Shown: positions 1 through 9,183 of the stretch, piece by piece
Position numbering within the stretch: position 1 is the stretch's first letter
Layout of the letters: each line of letters opens with the position of its first letter
Source: SBBG01 sp033717875
GTDB lineage: Bacteria; Pseudomonadota; Gammaproteobacteria; Ga0077554; Ga007554
Assembly: GCA_033717875.1 (NCBI GenBank)
Contig: JADDKJ010000011.1
Coordinates: 24,950-88,949 of the forward strand
DNA: 64,000 nucleotides
Reading direction: 5' to 3'
Program-made: the position numbers and the translations under genes
Notes under the pieces: generated by a model
Databases searched by the model: none
The model's input: the letters and a program-made list of their open reading frames with translations, nothing else
Told to the model about the DNA's origin: nothing

Positions 1-30
1 CGGACGCGGAAGCCCGCATTAAAATCACCG

Positions 31-43
31 TCGCCAAAGGCGA
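31..43 (-). terminator. small hairpin after lpxK
   Basis: TCGCC-AAA-GGCGA forms a 5-bp stem just past the lpxK stop codon. Read on the minus strand it is followed after a few bases by a short T-rich stretch. It may be a weak terminator of the lpxK operon; the window edge hides what lies beyond. Confidence 0.3.
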
Positions 44-44
44 C

Positions 45-1028
45 TCATCCCCCCAACCGCCGCTCCAACAACCCCACCACCCGCTCGCCAAAATCGCCGC
101 TCAGCTCCGCCGCCACCGGCAAATACCAATGCCGGGCGTCAGCGAACTTTCGACATTTTACCGCGTCTTTTTCCGTCATGATAATCGGAGCATCATCGCC
201 AAATTGTACATCCCGCGCGGTATAAGGATAGTGATCCGGGAAAGAATGCCCGTTGACATTCAGACCCAGCTTCTCCAAGTGATCAAAAAACCGCGCCGGG
301 TGGCCGATGCCCGCCACGGCATGGACGGTCTCACCCTGAAAAGCGGCGGGATCGCGTGTCACACCTTCGTCGGCCAGATTGCGTAGCACCCCGCTGCGCA
401 GGCGCATCTCGTACTGACCGGTTTCGGCCGGGCCGCCATTGACAACGACGAGATCGACACTCTTCAGGCGGCCGGGCGGTTCGCGCAGCGGCCCGGCGGG
501 CAGGCAGCGGCCATTGCCGAAACGGCGCGCGCCGTCGATCACGGCGATCTCGATGTCGCGGCCCAGGCGATAGTGTTGCAAACCGTCATCGGAGATGATG
601 ATGTCGCAACCCGCCTCCAGCACTTTCCTCGCCGCGGCGACCCGGTCCGGGGCCACCGCCATCGGACAACCGCAACGCCGCGCCAGCAGCACCGCCTCGT
701 CACCCGCGAGTAGAGGATCGCTGTCCGGCGTGACGAACAAAGGGTATGCGCGCGCCTGGCCGCCGTAACCGCGACTGACAATGGCGGGCCGGTAACCGCG
801 CTGCTTGAGAAATTCAGACAGCCAGATCACCAGCGGCGTCTTGCCAGTGCCACCAACGCTGATGTTGCCCACCACGATGACCGGCACCGGCAGCCGCGTC
901 GCTTTCAGCAACCCCACCCGATACGCCGCCCGGCGCAGCATCGCCGCCAGGCAGAACAGCCAGGAGAGCGGCAGCAGCAACACGGACACCGGGTTGTTGC
1001 TGTACCAGTAATGATCCGGGCGCTTCAA
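45..1028 (-). CDS. lpxK: tetraacyldisaccharide 4'-kinase LpxK
   Basis: This 327-residue protein phosphorylates the 4' position of the lipid A disaccharide at the inner face of the cytoplasmic membrane. An N-terminal membrane-associating stretch (about residues 15-35) precedes a Walker A loop with the family pattern GNISVGGTGKT (54-64) and the conserved DDGLQHYRL block (147-155). Length is normal for the family. The start overlaps the stop of msbA by 4 nt, so the two are translationally coupled, and it is the last visible gene of the exbB-exbD-msbA-lpxK operon, the usual gammaproteobacterial arrangement. Confidence 0.97.
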   Translation of the reverse strand: MKRPDHYWYSNNPVSVLLLPLSWLFCLAAMLRRAAYRVGLLKATRLPVPVIVVGNISVGGTGKTPLVIWLSEFLKQRGYRPAIVSRGYGGQARAYPLFVTPDSDPLLAGDEAVLLARRCGCPMAVAPDRVAAARKVLEAGCDIIISDDGLQHYRLGRDIEIAVIDGARRFGNGRCLPAGPLREPPGRLKSVDLVVVNGGPAETGQYEMRLRSGVLRNLADEGVTRDPAAFQGETVHAVAGIGHPARFFDHLEKLGLNVNGHSFPDHYPYTARDVQFGDDAPIIMTEKDAVKCRKFADARHWYLPVAAELSGDFGERVVGLLERRLGG

Positions 1029-2809
1029 CCCGTCTCCGTTAGCTTGCTGACAGGCTGGGGCGAAGCGAATTGCATGCGATGCAGGCTGGCGTAATGCCCG
1101 CCGCGCGCCAGCAGCTCGGCATGCCTGCCCTGCTCCACGATCCGGCCGCGATCCATCACCACGATCACATCCGCCCGCTCGATGGTGGACAGGCGATGGG
1201 CGATGATCAAGGTGGTGCGATTGCGCACCAGCTGCTCCAGCGCTGCCTGAATGGCGCGTTCCGATTCGGTGTCGAGCGCGGCGGTGGCCTCGTCGAGAAT
1301 CAGGATGGGCGCGTCCTTGAACAGGGCGCGGGCGATCGCGAGACGCTGGCGCTGGCCGCCGGAAAGCAGCACGCCCTTTTCACCGATCACGGTGTGCAGC
1401 CCTTGCGGCAACTGGCGGATGAATTCCATGGCATGCGCGGCCTCGGCGGCGCGGATGATCTCTTCCTCGCGCACCTCGCCGCCACGGCCATAGGCGATGT
1501 TGTTGGCGATGGTGTCGTTGAACAGGATGACTTCCTGCCCGACCAGCGCGATCTGGTTGCGCAGGCTTTCGAGAGCGAGGTCGCGGATGTCGTGGCCATC
1601 GAGTGTGATGCGGCCGATACTCAGATCATAAAAGCGCGGCAGCAGACTCACGAGGGTCGATTTGCCGCTGCCCGAGCGCCCGACGAAGGCGACGGTCTGG
1701 CCGGGTACGATGCCGAGATTGATGTTCTCCAGCACCCGGCCCTTGCTGGCGTCGTAGGCGAACGAGACATTGTGATATTCGATCGCGCCGCGCGCGCGCT
1801 CGATGCGCAGGGCGCCGGTATCCTTTTCCGCCTCGCGGTCGAGCAATTCGAAGATGCTCTCCGCGGCGACGATGCCGCGCTGTATGGAAGAGTGGATATT
1901 GGTGAGGCGCTTGATCGGCGCCAGCATCATGGTCATCGCCACGATGAACGACATGAAGGTGCCGACGGTGATTTCCTTGAGCATCTCCGGCGAGGTGGCA
2001 AGCGCGATGATGCCCGCCAGCGCGGAGCCGGCGACCAGTTGAATCAGCGGCACGCTCGCCTCGCGCGTCGCCGTCATCTTCATCTGCTGGCGGCGGTTGG
2101 CTTCGTTGACCTTGTCGAAAATGCCGGTCTGGTGGCGCTGGCCGCCGAAGATCTTGATGACACGCTGCCCCTCGATGGCCTGCTCCACCGCCTCGGTGAC
2201 GCCGCCCATGCTGGCCTGGATGCGGCCGCTGATGCGGCGGAAACGCTTGTTGACATAAGCGATCAGCAGCGCGATGAACGGCCCGGCGACGAGAAAGGTC
2301 AGCGCCAGCATCCAGTTCAGATACAGCATCCAGGCCATCAGGCCGATCAGGGTCAGCGTATCGCGAACCATGACGGTGAGCGCGGTGGTCGAGGCGTGGG
2401 CGACCTGTTCCACGTCGTAGGTGAGCTTGGAAATCAACTGCCCCGACGAGGTTTTGTCGTAGAACGTGGTGGGCAGGCGCAGCATCTGCTGGAACATCGC
2501 GTGGCGCAGATTGTTGATGACCTGCCGGCCCACCCAGGCCATGCCATACTCCGAGATAAACCCGGTCACGCCACGGATCAGGAACAGGCCGATGATCGCC
2601 AGTGGAATGAAGCGGATGGTGTCCGGGTTCTTGTCGACGAAGCTGCCGTCGAGCATCGGCTTCATCAGCGCGGCAAAGGCGGTGTCCGTGGCGGCGAAGA
2701 ACACCATCGCGAACACGGAGACGGCGAAGATCTTCCAGTAGGGCAGCGAATACCCCAGCAGGCGTTTATAAACCCCTGCGCTGTCCTGTTCGGCCGCGGC
2801 GCCGCTCAT
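1025..2809 (-). CDS. msbA: lipid A export ABC transporter MsbA
   Basis: A fused ABC exporter of 594 residues that flips core-lipid A across the inner membrane. The N-terminal half (about 25-325) is the six-helix membrane domain; the C-terminal half is the ATPase, with Walker A GRSGSGKST (377-385), the LSGGQ signature (482-486) and Walker B ILILDEATAALD (502-513), followed by an IIAHRL H-loop. It overlaps exbD upstream and lpxK downstream by 4 nt each. Pairing with lpxK makes MsbA the best call over a generic multidrug exporter. Confidence 0.96.
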   Translation of the reverse strand: MSGAAAEQDSAGVYKRLLGYSLPYWKIFAVSVFAMVFFAATDTAFAALMKPMLDGSFVDKNPDTIRFIPLAIIGLFLIRGVTGFISEYGMAWVGRQVINNLRHAMFQQMLRLPTTFYDKTSSGQLISKLTYDVEQVAHASTTALTVMVRDTLTLIGLMAWMLYLNWMLALTFLVAGPFIALLIAYVNKRFRRISGRIQASMGGVTEAVEQAIEGQRVIKIFGGQRHQTGIFDKVNEANRRQQMKMTATREASVPLIQLVAGSALAGIIALATSPEMLKEITVGTFMSFIVAMTMMLAPIKRLTNIHSSIQRGIVAAESIFELLDREAEKDTGALRIERARGAIEYHNVSFAYDASKGRVLENINLGIVPGQTVAFVGRSGSGKSTLVSLLPRFYDLSIGRITLDGHDIRDLALESLRNQIALVGQEVILFNDTIANNIAYGRGGEVREEEIIRAAEAAHAMEFIRQLPQGLHTVIGEKGVLLSGGQRQRLAIARALFKDAPILILDEATAALDTESERAIQAALEQLVRNRTTLIIAHRLSTIERADVIVVMDRGRIVEQGRHAELLARGGHYASLHRMQFASPQPVSKLTETG

Positions 2810-3237
2810 GGCTTCTGCCGGCCCGTCGCCTGCTTGGTGGCGAGCGACAGGTGAACGAAACCGAGCTGGCCCGCGGCATCCATCGCGGTGACCACCGCCT
2901 GGTGCGGCGTTTTGGCATCGGCGCTGATCAGCAACGGTATCTTTGTGTCATTGCCCGCCGCTTTTTGTAGCGCCTGCTTCAGCGTCTCGACCTGGGTGTT
3001 GATCACCCGTTGCTCGTTGACATAAAACTGTCCGCTGGCGTCGATGGTGATCTCCAGCGGCCTTTTCGGCTCGGACTGCGCCTGGGGCGCGGCCTCCGGC
3101 AAGTCGAGCGTGATGGCGGACATTTTGACGAACGTGGTGGACAGCATGAAAAACACCACCAGCAGCAACGCGACATCGACCAGGGGCACCAGATTGACCT
3201 CCGGTTCATCGCGCCGCGATTTGGAACGGAAATTCAC
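2806..3237 (-). CDS. exbD: ExbD/TolR family biopolymer transport protein
   Basis: A 143-residue protein with a short cytoplasmic N-terminus, one membrane helix carrying the family's essential Asp (VDVALLLVVFFML, about 22-40) and a periplasmic domain. ExbD works with ExbB as a proton-driven stator that powers TonB-type proteins. Start and stop overlap exbB and msbA by 4 nt. In this cluster position the pair is annotated ExbBD in many gammaproteobacteria; whether it serves TonB or envelope lipid transport cannot be read from the sequence. Confidence 0.92.
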   Translation of the reverse strand: MNFRSKSRRDEPEVNLVPLVDVALLLVVFFMLSTTFVKMSAITLDLPEAAPQAQSEPKRPLEITIDASGQFYVNEQRVINTQVETLKQALQKAAGNDTKIPLLISADAKTPHQAVVTAMDAAGQLGFVHLSLATKQATGRQKP

Positions 3238-3914
3238 GCGCGTTTCTTCCCTGCCCTGAGCGTAGCCGAAGGATTTGCCACCGGCACGGGCGCGGCCTGC
3301 TCGGGCTCACGCTCACCGTGCAGCATCTCGACCATCTTCAGCGCTTCCTGTTCCATGGAAATCACCAGCTCATCCACCCTGCCACGGAAATAGCGATAAA
3401 ACATCACGCTCGGAATCGCCACGATCAGTCCCGCCGCGGTGGTGATCAGCGCTTCGGAAATACCGCTCGCCAGCAGCTGCGGATTGCCCATGCCCTGACC
3501 GCCGGAAATGGCGTGGAACGAGCGGATGATGCCCGTCACCGTGCCCAGCAATCCGAGCAGCGGCGCGATCGCAGCGATCGTGCCGAGGGTATTGAGATAG
3601 CGCTCCAGCTCCGGCACCGCCTGACGGCCCGCATCCTCGATGGCCTCTTTCATGATGGCGCGCTCATGACGCAGATTGACCAGCCCCGCAGCCAGAATGC
3701 GCCCCAGCGGCGAGTCCTTGCGCAGCGCGGCGAGGCGATTGGTATCGAACTCTTTGTTCTTCAGCCACTGCCAGATCTGCGGCACCAGATGCGGCGGACA
3801 GATGCGCCGTCTTTGCAGCGACCAGAACCGTTCGCCGATGATCGCCAGCGCGACGATCGAACACAGTATCAGCGGCACCATCACCCAGCCGCCGGATTTG
3901 ACGATTTCGAACAC
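3234..3914 (-). CDS. exbB: ExbB/TolQ/MotA family proton channel protein
   Basis: A 226-residue inner-membrane protein with a first helix near residues 10-28 and two more around 115-135 and 155-180, including the conserved GLLGTVTGIIRSF stretch typical of the MotA/TolQ/ExbB channel. The start is a GTG preceded by GAGGA. It opens the operon exbB-exbD-msbA-lpxK. The C-terminal tail (about 205-226) is Ala/Pro-rich and probably disordered. Confidence 0.93.
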   Translation of the reverse strand: MFEIVKSGGWVMVPLILCSIVALAIIGERFWSLQRRRICPPHLVPQIWQWLKNKEFDTNRLAALRKDSPLGRILAAGLVNLRHERAIMKEAIEDAGRQAVPELERYLNTLGTIAAIAPLLGLLGTVTGIIRSFHAISGGQGMGNPQLLASGISEALITTAAGLIVAIPSVMFYRYFRGRVDELVISMEQEALKMVEMLHGEREPEQAAPVPVANPSATLRAGKKRA

Positions 3915-3980
3915 TTGAGAAAATCCTCGGTCGATCTTGGAGTATATAGCGGTTAATAATACTCGATTTTCTGACCTTTA

Positions 3981-3996
3981 GAACCTGTTCAAGATA
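3981..3996. repeat. isolated arm of the GTTCAAGAT palindrome family
   Basis: The bases GAACCTGTTCAAGAT match the outer arm of the complete element at 14157-14299. Only one arm is present here, between exbB and comEC, so this looks like a relic or a solo end. It lies in the 103-bp gap that must also carry the exbB promoter. Confidence 0.4.
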
Positions 3997-4017
3997 AGGG
4001 ATACAGTGCAGTGCATG

Positions 4018-6306
4018 CTATGGCGCATGCCAATAGCGCCTCCCCGATTGCCGGTAGGTTTCCAGTGACGTAACGCGGCCCTTGGCGTCGAGCCGGAAGG
4101 TAATCGCGCCGTGATGCGCAGAATCATACATCTTCACCCCCATCGCCCGGTAACGCGCCACCACTTCAGGCTTGGGATGGCCATAGCGGTTACGATACCC
4201 GGCAGGAAACAGCACATATTCCGGGCGCACCGCGTCAAGAAAATCCTGCGTCGAGGAGGTCTTGCTGCCGTGATGCGGCGCGACCAGGATGCGCGCGGGC
4301 AGGGCCTGAGGCCGGGTGTCGAGCAAGCGCCGCTCGGCTTCTTTTTCGATGTCGGCGGGCAGCAAAATACCGCCGCCATTGGCGATGCGCAACACGCACG
4401 CGCCGTTGTTATCGTCGCTCGCCTCGCCTGGCGGCGGACTGATAATCTCGAAATCGACCCCATCCCATCGCCAGCGCTGGCCGCTTGCGCATTGTTCCGC
4501 GCGACTTCCCGGCAGCGCGCCCGGCACGCCACTCAACGTCCGTCGCACCATCGTCTCCTTGAGAATGGAACTCGCTCCGCCAATGTGATCATTGTCGCCA
4601 TGACTGATGATCAGCGCATCGAGCCGCGTCACGCCGATGGCGCGCAGGTAGGGGATCACCACCGCCTCGCCGGTATCGAAACTGTCGCTGAAACGCGGGC
4701 CGGTATCGAACACCAGCGCGTGATCGCGGGTGCGCACCACCGCCGCCAGGCCCTGTCCGACATCGAGCAGTGTAAACCATACCTCGCCCGCCGCCGGCCG
4801 GGGCAAGGGCAGAAAGAAGATCGGCAACAGCCACACCACACCCAGCCAGCGCCCCGGCAGACCTTTGGGCGCCAGCAGCAGAGCCACGCCCACCAATCCC
4901 GGCAACAGCGCCCACCACGGCGGTGCGTGCTGCGTCCACTGCGCCACGTCGAGGTCCGACAGCCATTTGAGAATCAGCCACAGCCCGGCCAGGCACAATT
5001 CCGTCAGCGCCAGTATCCACCCTCCCAACAGCGGCGACACCAGGGTCAGCAAGGCACCGGCCAGCACCGGCGGCACCACCAGCACGTTGATCCACGGCAC
5101 GGCAATGAAATTGGCCAGCGGCGAGACCAGCGAGACGCGCTGAAACAGAACCAGCATGACCGGCAGCAAGCCCACGGTGATCAACCAGTGCAGCCGCCCC
5201 CACTGCCACCATATTCCCTGCGGCGCGAGGCGATTGCCCATCGCGAACAGGATCAGCGCCACGGTGCCGAACGACAGCCAGAATCCCGCCTCCATCACCG
5301 CCAGCGGGTCATAGAGCAGCACGGCCAGCAGCGCCACCGCCAGAGTATGGCTCAGCGCACGATGGCGCTGCCACAGAATGCCCAGCATCACCACCACGAT
5401 CATGATCAGCGCCCGCTGCACCGGCACGGAAAAACCCGCCAGCGCAGCGTAATAAACAGCCCCCAGCAGGGCGATCACGGCGGCGGCCTTGGGCGCGGGC
5501 CAGCGCAACGCCAGCGTCCCGGCACGCGACCAGCTCCAGCGCGCCAGGAAGAACAACAGGCCCGCCACCAGGGTGATGTGTGAACCGGAGATGGCCACCA
5601 GATGCGTGGTTCCGGTGCGCGCAAACACCTCCCACTGCGCGGCGGAAATGGCACGCTGCTCGCCGATCGCCAGCGCGGTGATGATCCCGGCATAGGGGCT
5701 GGCAGGCAACGCCACGTTTATACCCTCAGCAATGCGCTGACGCAGCCGGTCGATGGCGTAGCCGCGCGCTTCCGTGGCGATGCGCTGATTTCCTCCCTCC
5801 GCCCTGACATAACCCACGGCGCGCAAATCATGGCGAAACAACCAGCCTTCGTAATCGAAACCGCCGGGATTCATCAACCCACGCGCCTGTTTGAGACGCG
5901 CTTGCAAGCGCCAGGTGTCGCCCACACGCAAATCGGGTACGTGATCGTACCAGCTCAGCAGGATGCGCTCCGGACTGGCGTATCGGGTCTGCCCCTGGCG
6001 CACCGAAGTCACGTCGAATTCAAAACGCACACCACGCTCGCGCCCGGCGGGTATGGACGCCACCATGCCTTCCAGCATCACGTCTTCACCCTCCAGGCTG
6101 GGCGATATCGTCGTGGACAGGGAACCTGACACGTGTAATAGCGTCCAAAGAAATCCACAGGCGATTAACGCGGGAAAGCGAAGGAAGCGGACGAACGCCG
6201 CCAGAGACAAGGGAATGAGCAGCCAGCACCAGCGCCGATCGGGAACGTCAGCAAGTTGCTGGAAAGCAAGAATGCCCGCCAGGAATGCCAGCGCTCCTAA
6301 ACGCAT
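4018..6306 (-). CDS. comEC: DNA internalization protein ComEC/Rec2
   Basis: A 762-residue inner-membrane protein that conducts single-stranded DNA into the cytoplasm during natural transformation. Order of parts: N-terminal DUF4131-like region with helices (1-60), the polytopic Competence domain (about 200-500), and a C-terminal metallo-beta-lactamase domain with the SHGDNDHIGGAS metal motif (about 560-575) and a later APHHGS motif. Full length, no disruption. Its place next to DUF2062, exbB, exbD and msbA is the usual one. No pilus or other competence genes are in the window. Confidence 0.95.
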   Translation of the reverse strand: MRLGALAFLAGILAFQQLADVPDRRWCWLLIPLSLAAFVRFLRFPALIACGFLWTLLHVSGSLSTTISPSLEGEDVMLEGMVASIPAGRERGVRFEFDVTSVRQGQTRYASPERILLSWYDHVPDLRVGDTWRLQARLKQARGLMNPGGFDYEGWLFRHDLRAVGYVRAEGGNQRIATEARGYAIDRLRQRIAEGINVALPASPYAGIITALAIGEQRAISAAQWEVFARTGTTHLVAISGSHITLVAGLLFFLARWSWSRAGTLALRWPAPKAAAVIALLGAVYYAALAGFSVPVQRALIMIVVVMLGILWQRHRALSHTLAVALLAVLLYDPLAVMEAGFWLSFGTVALILFAMGNRLAPQGIWWQWGRLHWLITVGLLPVMLVLFQRVSLVSPLANFIAVPWINVLVVPPVLAGALLTLVSPLLGGWILALTELCLAGLWLILKWLSDLDVAQWTQHAPPWWALLPGLVGVALLLAPKGLPGRWLGVVWLLPIFFLPLPRPAAGEVWFTLLDVGQGLAAVVRTRDHALVFDTGPRFSDSFDTGEAVVIPYLRAIGVTRLDALIISHGDNDHIGGASSILKETMVRRTLSGVPGALPGSRAEQCASGQRWRWDGVDFEIISPPPGEASDDNNGACVLRIANGGGILLPADIEKEAERRLLDTRPQALPARILVAPHHGSKTSSTQDFLDAVRPEYVLFPAGYRNRYGHPKPEVVARYRAMGVKMYDSAHHGAITFRLDAKGRVTSLETYRQSGRRYWHAP

Positions 6307-6394
6307 GCTTTAGTTATGCCCTGAAAATGTGGATAATCGGGAAAGGGAGGACTGTCTACCCTATATCGAGCAGGGTGGGAATTACATTAACTTT

Positions 6395-6931
6395 ATGCCC
6401 AAAAAATTCATCGATCGCTACGTCAAACGCTACGTCCCCGATCACAAGACCATCCGCGATCACAAGCACCTGCGCTTCTTCGGCACGTTGCTGCATCATC
6501 CGAACCTCTGGCACCTGAATCGCCGCTCCGTCCCCGGCGCGGTGTCGGTGGGACTGTTCGCCGCATTCATTCCCGGGCCGGTGCAGATGCTGCTGGCGGC
6601 GATCGGAGCCATCGCGTTTCGCGTCAACCTGCCGCTCGCCATCGCGCTGACTTTCATCACCAACCCCTTCACCGTGCCGCCGATCGCCTATTTTTCCTAC
6701 AAGATCGGCGCCTGGATCCTGCGCGCGCCGGAGAGGGAATTCAAAATCGAAATGTCGCTGAGCTGGCTGACCGATCAGTTGCACACCATCGGCGGACCGT
6801 TCCTGCTCGGCACCCTGGTGCTATCGGTCACCAGCGCCACGCTCGGCAATTTGCTGATGCGCGGAATATGGCAGTTGCACATCCTGCGTTACTTGAAGAA
6901 GAGAAAACAGCGGGTGGCCGAGAAAATGTAG
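6395..6931 (+). CDS. DUF2062 membrane protein
   Basis: About 178 residues. I prefer the ATG at 6395 (MPKKFIDRYVKRY) over an in-frame GTG at 6329, because the family begins with a basic stretch like this. The sequence RRSVPGAVSVGLFAAFIPGPVQM followed by the helix NLPLAIALTFITNPFTVPPIAYF is the DUF2062 hallmark, with three predicted membrane segments. Function is unknown. The gene runs divergently from comEC, a frequent gammaproteobacterial neighbourhood. A hairpin repeat begins at its stop codon. Confidence 0.85.
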   Translation: MPKKFIDRYVKRYVPDHKTIRDHKHLRFFGTLLHHPNLWHLNRRSVPGAVSVGLFAAFIPGPVQMLLAAIGAIAFRVNLPLAIALTFITNPFTVPPIAYFSYKIGAWILRAPEREFKIEMSLSWLTDQLHTIGGPFLLGTLVLSVTSATLGNLLMRGIWQLHILRYLKKRKQRVAEKM

Positions 6932-7113
6932 GAACCTCTGATGTGTCATTCCATTTCGCAATAACAAAGTGAAATATCGTAGGGTGCGTTCCACGCACCA
7001 TTACCATTGGTGTGTGGAACGTGTCGTTTTTAACGCAAATTGGAATCAGAGGTTCCGCGGCACAAGGAGGTGTCGGCATTGAGAATTCCATCCTGGAATT
7101 ATTCAGAGCTTCC
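6931..7113. repeat. GGAACCTCTGAT composite palindrome (copy 1)
   Basis: Directly after the stop of the DUF2062 gene, GGAACCTCTGAT pairs with ATCAGAGGTTCC at about 7044-7056; between them sit an inner hairpin (GGTGCGTTCCACGCACC) and its partner GGTGTGTGGAACG. The unit continues with GAGAATTCCATCCTGGAATTATTCAGAGCTTCC to 7113, shared almost exactly with 22356-22511. It fills most of the 264-bp gap before lolD and probably ends transcription of the upstream gene. Confidence 0.65.
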
Positions 7114-7115
7114 TA

Positions 7116-7182
7116 TAGGGCGGGTGAGCGTTTTGCGTAAACCGCCAGGCGTGCGAAGCACACCGCCCGCGCTTTTATAAGT
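7116..7182. repeat. GGGCGGGT-type dispersed repeat
   Basis: TAGGGCGGGTGAGCG and GCGTAAACCGCC form a hairpin, followed by CAGGCGTGCGAAGCACACCGCCCGC. The same modules recur at 32335-32460. Such elements are common noncoding repeats in proteobacteria. It lies just downstream of lolD on the other strand. Confidence 0.5.
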
Positions 7183-7195
7183 GCCCGACAGGACG

Positions 7196-7888
7196 CTACT
7201 TCAACTCGCCATCCTGCAACACCAGCGTCCGATCCATCCGCGCCGCCAGGGCGGGATCGTGGGTCACCACCACAAAGCTGGTGCGGCGTTCGCGGTTGAG
7301 TTCCAGCATCAGGTCATAGACATGGTCGGCGGTCTTGCGGTCGAGGTTGCCGGTCGGTTCGTCGGCCAATATGCACTGCGGTTGTGTAACAAGGGCACGA
7401 GCCACCGCGGCGCGCTGGCGTTCGCCGCCGGACAGTTCGCCGGGCTTGTGCTCCAGCCTCGCCCCCAGGCCGACATTTTCCAGCAGCGCGCGCGCCCTGT
7501 CCGCCGCGGTCTTGGGCGACTCGCCGCGAATCAGCAGCGGCATGGCGACGTTTTCCAGCGCGGTGAATTCCGGCAGCAGGTGATGAAACTGATAGATGAA
7601 CCCCATCGCTTCGTTGCGCAACCGCCCGCGCCGCACTTCGTTCAGGCGCGTCATGTTTTGCCCGGTCACCCATACCTCGCCGTGCGTCGGCGCGTCCAGG
7701 CCGCCGAGCAAATGGAGCAATGTGCTCTTGCCCGCCCCGGAACTGCCGATGATGGCGACGCGCTCGCCGTGCGCCACCGACAGCGTGATGTCTTTGAGCA
7801 CATCCACCACCAGCCCGCCCTCGCTGAAGGTTTTGCCGAGATGCTCGCAGCGCAGCACCGCGCCTTCGGCTGCGCTCGTGTCACTCAT
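7196..7888 (-). CDS. lolD: lipoprotein-release ABC ATPase LolD
   Basis: A 230-residue ATPase that powers extraction of outer-membrane lipoproteins from the inner membrane. Visible motifs: Walker A GSSGAGKST (about 49-57), signature LSGGERQRAAVARAL (about 155-170) and Walker B CILADEPTGNLD. The start overlaps the lolC stop by 8 nt. With lolC it forms a two-gene transporter operon. Confidence 0.95.
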   Translation of the reverse strand: MSDTSAAEGAVLRCEHLGKTFSEGGLVVDVLKDITLSVAHGERVAIIGSSGAGKSTLLHLLGGLDAPTHGEVWVTGQNMTRLNEVRRGRLRNEAMGFIYQFHHLLPEFTALENVAMPLLIRGESPKTAADRARALLENVGLGARLEHKPGELSGGERQRAAVARALVTQPQCILADEPTGNLDRKTADHVYDLMLELNRERRTSFVVVTHDPALAARMDRTLVLQDGELK

Positions 7889-9131
7889 AACGCAGCGCCT
7901 CCGCCGGCTGGGTGCGCGCCGCGCGCCATGCGGGGTAAATGGTCGCCAGCAGGCTCATGAAGAAGGAGACTGTGCAGATCTTGATCACGTCGGCCGCGCG
8001 CATCTCGGAGGGCAATTGGCTGATGTAATACACATCGCTGGGCCAAAGCTCGACCCTGAGTAATCGTTCAATGGCGGGCACCAAATTCTCAACATTGAGC
8101 GCGAGCGCCGTGCCAAAAACACCGCCGAGCAGCGTGCCCGCCACGCCAAGGAGGGTGCCCTGCACCATGAACACCACCATGATGCTGCGCGGCGTCGAGC
8201 CCAGCGTGCGCAGGATGGCGATGTCGGCCTTCTTGTCGCCCACCACCATCACCAGCGTCGAAACGATATTGAACGCCGCCACCGCCACGATCAGCAGCAG
8301 GATGATGAACATCACGGTCTTTTCAGTCTGCACGGCGCGGAAGAAATTGACGTGCTGGCGCGTCCAGTCACTGATCATGTAGCCCGCCGGCAGCTCGTTG
8401 GACAGTCGCGCGCTCAGGCGTGGCGCGGCGAACATATCGTCGAGCTTGATGCGCACGCCGCTCACCGCACCTTCGCGCATGCGCATCAAGCGGGCGGCGT
8501 CATCGAGATGCAGCAGCGCCAGGGCACTGTCGTACTCATACATGCCGACTTCGAAAATGCCCACCACCGTGAACCGTTTCAGGCGCGGCAGGATGCCCAC
8601 CGGCGTCACATTGGCCTGCGGCGTGAGCAGCGTCACCTTGTCGCCGACATTCACGCCGAGGTTGCGCGCCAGCTCCTTGCCGAGGATGACGCCGAACTCG
8701 CCGGCCCGCAGGTTCGTGAGCCTGCCCTCGACCATTTTCTCGCCCAGCTCGGACACCTTGGGCTCCTCCGCCGGCAGAATGCCGCGGATCAGCGTTCCGC
8801 TCACCTGCGAACCGCTGCTCAACATACCCTCGCCGCTGACATACGGCGCCGCACCCATCACATGCGGATAACGCCCAAGAAAAGCCGTGACCATCGGCCA
8901 ATCGCGCAACTCGTCACCCACGCCCATGACAGTGGCGTGCGACACCACCCCCAGAATGCGGGCGCGCAACTCCTTCTCGAAACCGTTCATCACCGACAGC
9001 ACCGTAATCAGCGCCGCCACGCCCAGCGCGATACCCAGGGTGGAAATCAGCGAAATGAAGGAAATGAAGTGGTTGCGCCGCTTGGCGCGGGTATAACGCA
9101 GGGCGATGAAGATTTCCAACGGCTTGAACAT
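7881..9131 (-). CDS. lolC: lipoprotein-release ABC permease (LolC/LolE/LolF type)
   Basis: A 416-residue permease with an N-terminal helix (about 22-45), a large periplasmic MacB-like domain (about 50-265) and three C-terminal helices. The opening PLEIFIALRYTRAKRRNHFISFISLISTLGIALGV is typical of LolC/LolE. Only one permease gene accompanies lolD, whereas Escherichia coli has two (lolC and lolE). A single homodimer-forming permease (LolF) is known in some gammaproteobacteria; a second copy elsewhere cannot be excluded. Confidence 0.92.
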   Translation of the reverse strand: MFKPLEIFIALRYTRAKRRNHFISFISLISTLGIALGVAALITVLSVMNGFEKELRARILGVVSHATVMGVGDELRDWPMVTAFLGRYPHVMGAAPYVSGEGMLSSGSQVSGTLIRGILPAEEPKVSELGEKMVEGRLTNLRAGEFGVILGKELARNLGVNVGDKVTLLTPQANVTPVGILPRLKRFTVVGIFEVGMYEYDSALALLHLDDAARLMRMREGAVSGVRIKLDDMFAAPRLSARLSNELPAGYMISDWTRQHVNFFRAVQTEKTVMFIILLLIVAVAAFNIVSTLVMVVGDKKADIAILRTLGSTPRSIMVVFMVQGTLLGVAGTLLGGVFGTALALNVENLVPAIERLLRVELWPSDVYYISQLPSEMRAADVIKICTVSFFMSLLATIYPAWRAARTQPAEALRYE

Positions 9132-9183
9132 AGCCGTGCATTAAAGCACAAACAGGGCGGTATTTGACAGCCTAATGTGTAAC

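Noticed and set aside
1070..2854. Long plus-strand open frame opposite msbA
   Set aside because: It mirrors msbA codon by codon on the other strand, is His/Asp/Gly-rich and has no recognisable family or ribosome site; a GC-rich shadow.
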